Origin: an uncultured Oscillospiraceae bacterium
GTDB lineage: Bacteria > Bacillota > Clostridia > Oscillospirales > Oscillospiraceae
NCBI GenBank assembly: GCA_944385645.1
Contig: CALWYA010000085.1
Coordinates: 1-6,578, forward strand
Direction of reading: 5' to 3'
DNA: 6,578 nucleotides
In this document: positions 5,519 through 6,578 of the stretch, piece by piece
Numbering within the stretch: position 1 is the stretch's first letter
Layout: each line of letters starts with the position of its first letter
Program-made: the position numbers and the translations under genes
Notes under the pieces: model-generated
The model's input: only the letters and a program-made list of their open reading frames with translations
The model's database searches: none
Told to the model about the DNA's origin: nothing

Positions 5519-5523
5519 TCCCC

Positions 5524-5552
5524 TTGCAATTCCACGAGAGCTGTGGTATCAT
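5524..5552 (+). promoter_or_regulatory. sigma-A-type promoter of tRNA-Gly
   Basis: TTGCAA (5524-5529), a 17-bp spacer and TATCAT (5547-5552) preceded by TGG. Transcription would begin near 5559, leaving a leader of about 14 nt before the mature tRNA. AT-rich upstream sequence is supplied by the right-hand direct repeat. Confidence 0.75.
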
Positions 5553-5572
5553 TACTAAGCTGAATTTCACAT

Positions 5573-5646
5573 GCAGGTGTAGTTCAATGGCAGAATGTCA
5601 GCTTCCCAAGCTGAACACGAGGGTTCGATTCCCTTCACCTGCTCCA
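5573..5646 (+). tRNA. tRNA-Gly, anticodon CCC
   Basis: A 74-nt cloverleaf with CCA encoded. The acceptor stem GCAGGTG (5573-5579) pairs with CACCTGC (5636-5642), with discriminator T5643 and CCA 5644-5646. The D arm starts at GTTC; the anticodon stem TCAGC (5598-5602) pairs with GCTGA (5610-5614) around TTCCCAA. The T arm is GAGGG/CCCTT (one G-U pair) around TTCGATT. The anticodon CCC (5605-5607) reads GGG glycine codons. All stems close and invariant bases are in place, so it should be functional. It sits just downstream of the insertion sequence with its own promoter and terminator. Confidence 0.97.
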
Positions 5647-5683
5647 CGTCGGAGCAAAGTCCGCTTTGCTTCGACGTTTTTTT
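5647..5683 (+). terminator. Intrinsic terminator after tRNA-Gly
   Basis: A 13-bp stem with one G-U pair (5647-5659/5664-5676), TCCG loop and a seven-T run (5677-5683), starting directly after the CCA. A clear single-tRNA transcription unit. Confidence 0.95.
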
Positions 5684-6073
5684 ATGCTTATGGCCAAAAA
5701 GACGTCATCCGCCCGCGCCCTTGCTCCTCCTTTCCAACCGCGCCCCGCTGCGCTGGGCTCGCGGTTGGGTGCCGCCGCTGCGCGGCGGTTTTGTTGGTCA
5801 TTGAAAGAATATCAATTTTAACCGTCCCTTCCAAAAAGAAGGACATCCGCTGAAAGCGGATGTCCTTCTTTTTGGGTTCCGCCGCCCAATGGGCGGCTCC
5901 ACCCTTCGGAGATTTCAATGCTCGGGGCCGGCAAAGCCGCCCCATTTCCGCGCTAAGTACCGCCCTGCGGGCGATTGTGCTCCGAAACGCCGCTGCGGCG
6001 GCGGAGAATGAATGGGGTCCTCGCGCCAACAGCCAGAAGGCTGGACTGTCCTTGGCCTGGAGAACACAAAGGG
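5684..6073. other. Hairpin-dense, apparently non-coding region between tRNA-Gly and guaA
   Basis: About 390 bp with no supportable gene: ORFs here run through palindromes, lack convincing ribosome binding sites and resemble no family. Visible stems are 5734-5742/5760-5768 (9 bp), 5772-5778/5782-5788 (7 bp, followed by TTTT), 5831-5850/5856-5875 (20 bp, listed separately), 5881-5887/5891-5897 (7 bp), 5924-5943 (bulged), 5961-5965/5969-5973 (5 bp) and 5981-6005 (TCCG...CGGA enclosing CGCCG/CGGCG). CCGCTGCG-like words recur. It may be a patchwork of REP-like sequences or the remnant of an inactivated gene; I cannot tell which. Confidence 0.55.
5831..5875. terminator. Perfect 20-bp stem, bidirectional terminator-like
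   Basis: The arms 5831-5850 and 5856-5875 are perfectly complementary around TGAAA. The base of the stem is AAAAAG on one side and CTTTTT on the other, so either strand would give a stem ending in a U-run, the usual layout of a bidirectional terminator. It could stop read-through from guaA on the minus strand or from the tRNA on the plus strand. It is 235 bp from the guaA stop, so it is not the closest candidate for that gene. Confidence 0.7.
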
Positions 6074-6101
6074 AGGGCCCGCAGCGGATGCCGCGAGCCC
6101 T
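6074..6101 (-). terminator. Probable transcription terminator of guaA
   Basis: Read on the minus strand, an 11-bp stem with two G-U pairs (6101-6091/6084-6074) and a 6-nt loop starts 9 nt after the guaA stop and is followed by CCCTTTGTGTT. The stem is strong but the T-run is poor, so termination may be partial and backed up by the 20-bp stem at 5831-5875. Confidence 0.55.
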
Positions 6102-6109
6102 TGATGTAG

Positions 6110-6578
6110 TCACTCCCACTCCACCGTGGCAGGGGGCTTCGAGGTGATGTCGTAGACGATCCGGTTGATGCCGGGGACCTCGTTGACGATGCGCACGGAG
6201 ATGCGGTCCAGCACGTCGTAGGGGATGCGGGCCCAGTCGGCGGTCATGAAGTCGTCGGTGGTTACCGCCCGGAGAGCCAGGGTGTAGTCGTAGGTCCGCC
6301 CGTCTCCCATGACGCCCACGGAGCGGGTGTTGGTGAGGACGGCGAAGTACTGGTCGGGGTTTTTGTCCAGCCCGGCCCTGGCGATCTCCTCCCGGAAGAT
6401 GAAGTCGGCCAGGCGCAGGGTGTCCGCCGTCTCCTTGGTGATGTCCCCGATGATGCGGATGGCCAGGCCGGGGCCGGGGAAGGGCTGCCGGCTGACCAGG
6501 TACTCGGGCAGGCCCAGCTCCCGGCCCAGCTGCCGCACCTCGTCCTTGAACAGCAGGCGCAGGGGCTCGATGATCTCC
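6110..6578 (-). CDS. guaA: GMP synthase (glutamine-hydrolysing), C-terminal part (partial)
   Basis: The last 155 codons; the 5' part lies beyond the window, and the frame stays open to the edge, so no start is visible. GuaA converts XMP, ATP and glutamine to GMP in the cytoplasm, the last step of de novo guanine nucleotide synthesis. What is present is the end of the ATP-pyrophosphatase domain (EPLRLLFKDEVRQLGRELGLP) and the C-terminal dimerisation domain that helps bind XMP. Visible signatures are RQPFPGPGLAIRIIGDIT and the nearly invariant ending PGINRIVYDITSKPPATVEWE, broken here as PGINRIVYDITSK and PPATVEWE. The C-terminus is complete and normal. No other purine gene is visible next to it. 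Confidence 0.97.
   Translation of the reverse strand, partial: EIIEPLRLLFKDEVRQLGRELGLPEYLVSRQPFPGPGLAIRIIGDITKETADTLRLADFIFREEIARAGLDKNPDQYFAVLTNTRSVGVMGDGRTYDYTLALRAVTTDDFMTADWARIPYDVLDRISVRIVNEVPGINRIVYDITSKPPATVEWE

Noticed and set aside
5573..5646. tRNA gene as the attachment site of an integrated element
   Set aside because: No tyrosine integrase or partial tRNA copy is in view; the insertion sequence is upstream of the tRNA and uses a DDE transposase.
5688..6119. ORFs on both strands between tRNA-Gly and guaA
   Set aside because: They read through several perfect palindromes, including the 20-bp stem, and lack family resemblance or start signals.

Overview
The window looks like chromosome from a GC-rich anaerobic member of the Bacillota (Clostridia), probably an Oscillospiraceae relative of Flavonifractor, Lawsonibacter or Intestinimonas. 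This is inferred from strong GC bias at third codon positions, AGGAGG-type ribosome binding sites, sigma-A-like promoters with 17-bp spacers, a CIRCE heat-shock operator, a tRNA gene with encoded CCA, and an IS481-like transposase of a type I recall from gut Clostridia. The genus is a guess.

Layout. Positions 1-66 hold the last 21 codons of an unidentified plus-strand gene. Positions 64-268 hold a compact block of consecutive hairpins bounded by imperfect inverted ends; it resembles a small non-coding repeat element. A further hairpin at 272-297 leads into an unrecognised, cysteine-rich, multi-pass membrane protein gene (349-1080, plus) that ends in a strong terminator. Converging on it is sfsA (1130-1825, minus). 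A 467-bp divergent intergenic region, AT-rich in its right half, separates sfsA from gdhA (2293-3645, plus), an NADP-type glutamate dehydrogenase. Each of these two genes has a recognisable promoter.

Downstream of the gdhA terminator is a small heat-shock protein gene (3910-4353, plus). Its promoter's perfect -35 hexamer lies inside a CIRCE operator, so HrcA repression is predicted. An insertion sequence (about 4442-5494, transposase on the minus strand) sits between that gene and a tRNA-Gly(CCC) gene (5573-5646). It is flanked by identical 24-25 bp direct repeats, unusually long for a target duplication. The right-hand copy is an AT-rich quasi-palindrome placed like an UP element next to the tRNA promoter. 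After the tRNA terminator there are about 390 bp of hairpin-dense, apparently non-coding DNA. The window closes with the 3' part of guaA (GMP synthase) on the minus strand.

How the genes relate. Each gene appears to be its own transcription unit: ammonia assimilation (gdhA), protein homeostasis (hsp20), translation (tRNA-Gly), purine synthesis (guaA) and a conserved nuclease (sfsA). I see no multi-gene system. The parts worth a second look are non-coding: the hairpin block, the CIRCE/-35 overlap, the long duplication made by the insertion sequence and its overlap with the tRNA promoter region, and a hairpin that would mask the transposase start codon in read-through RNA.
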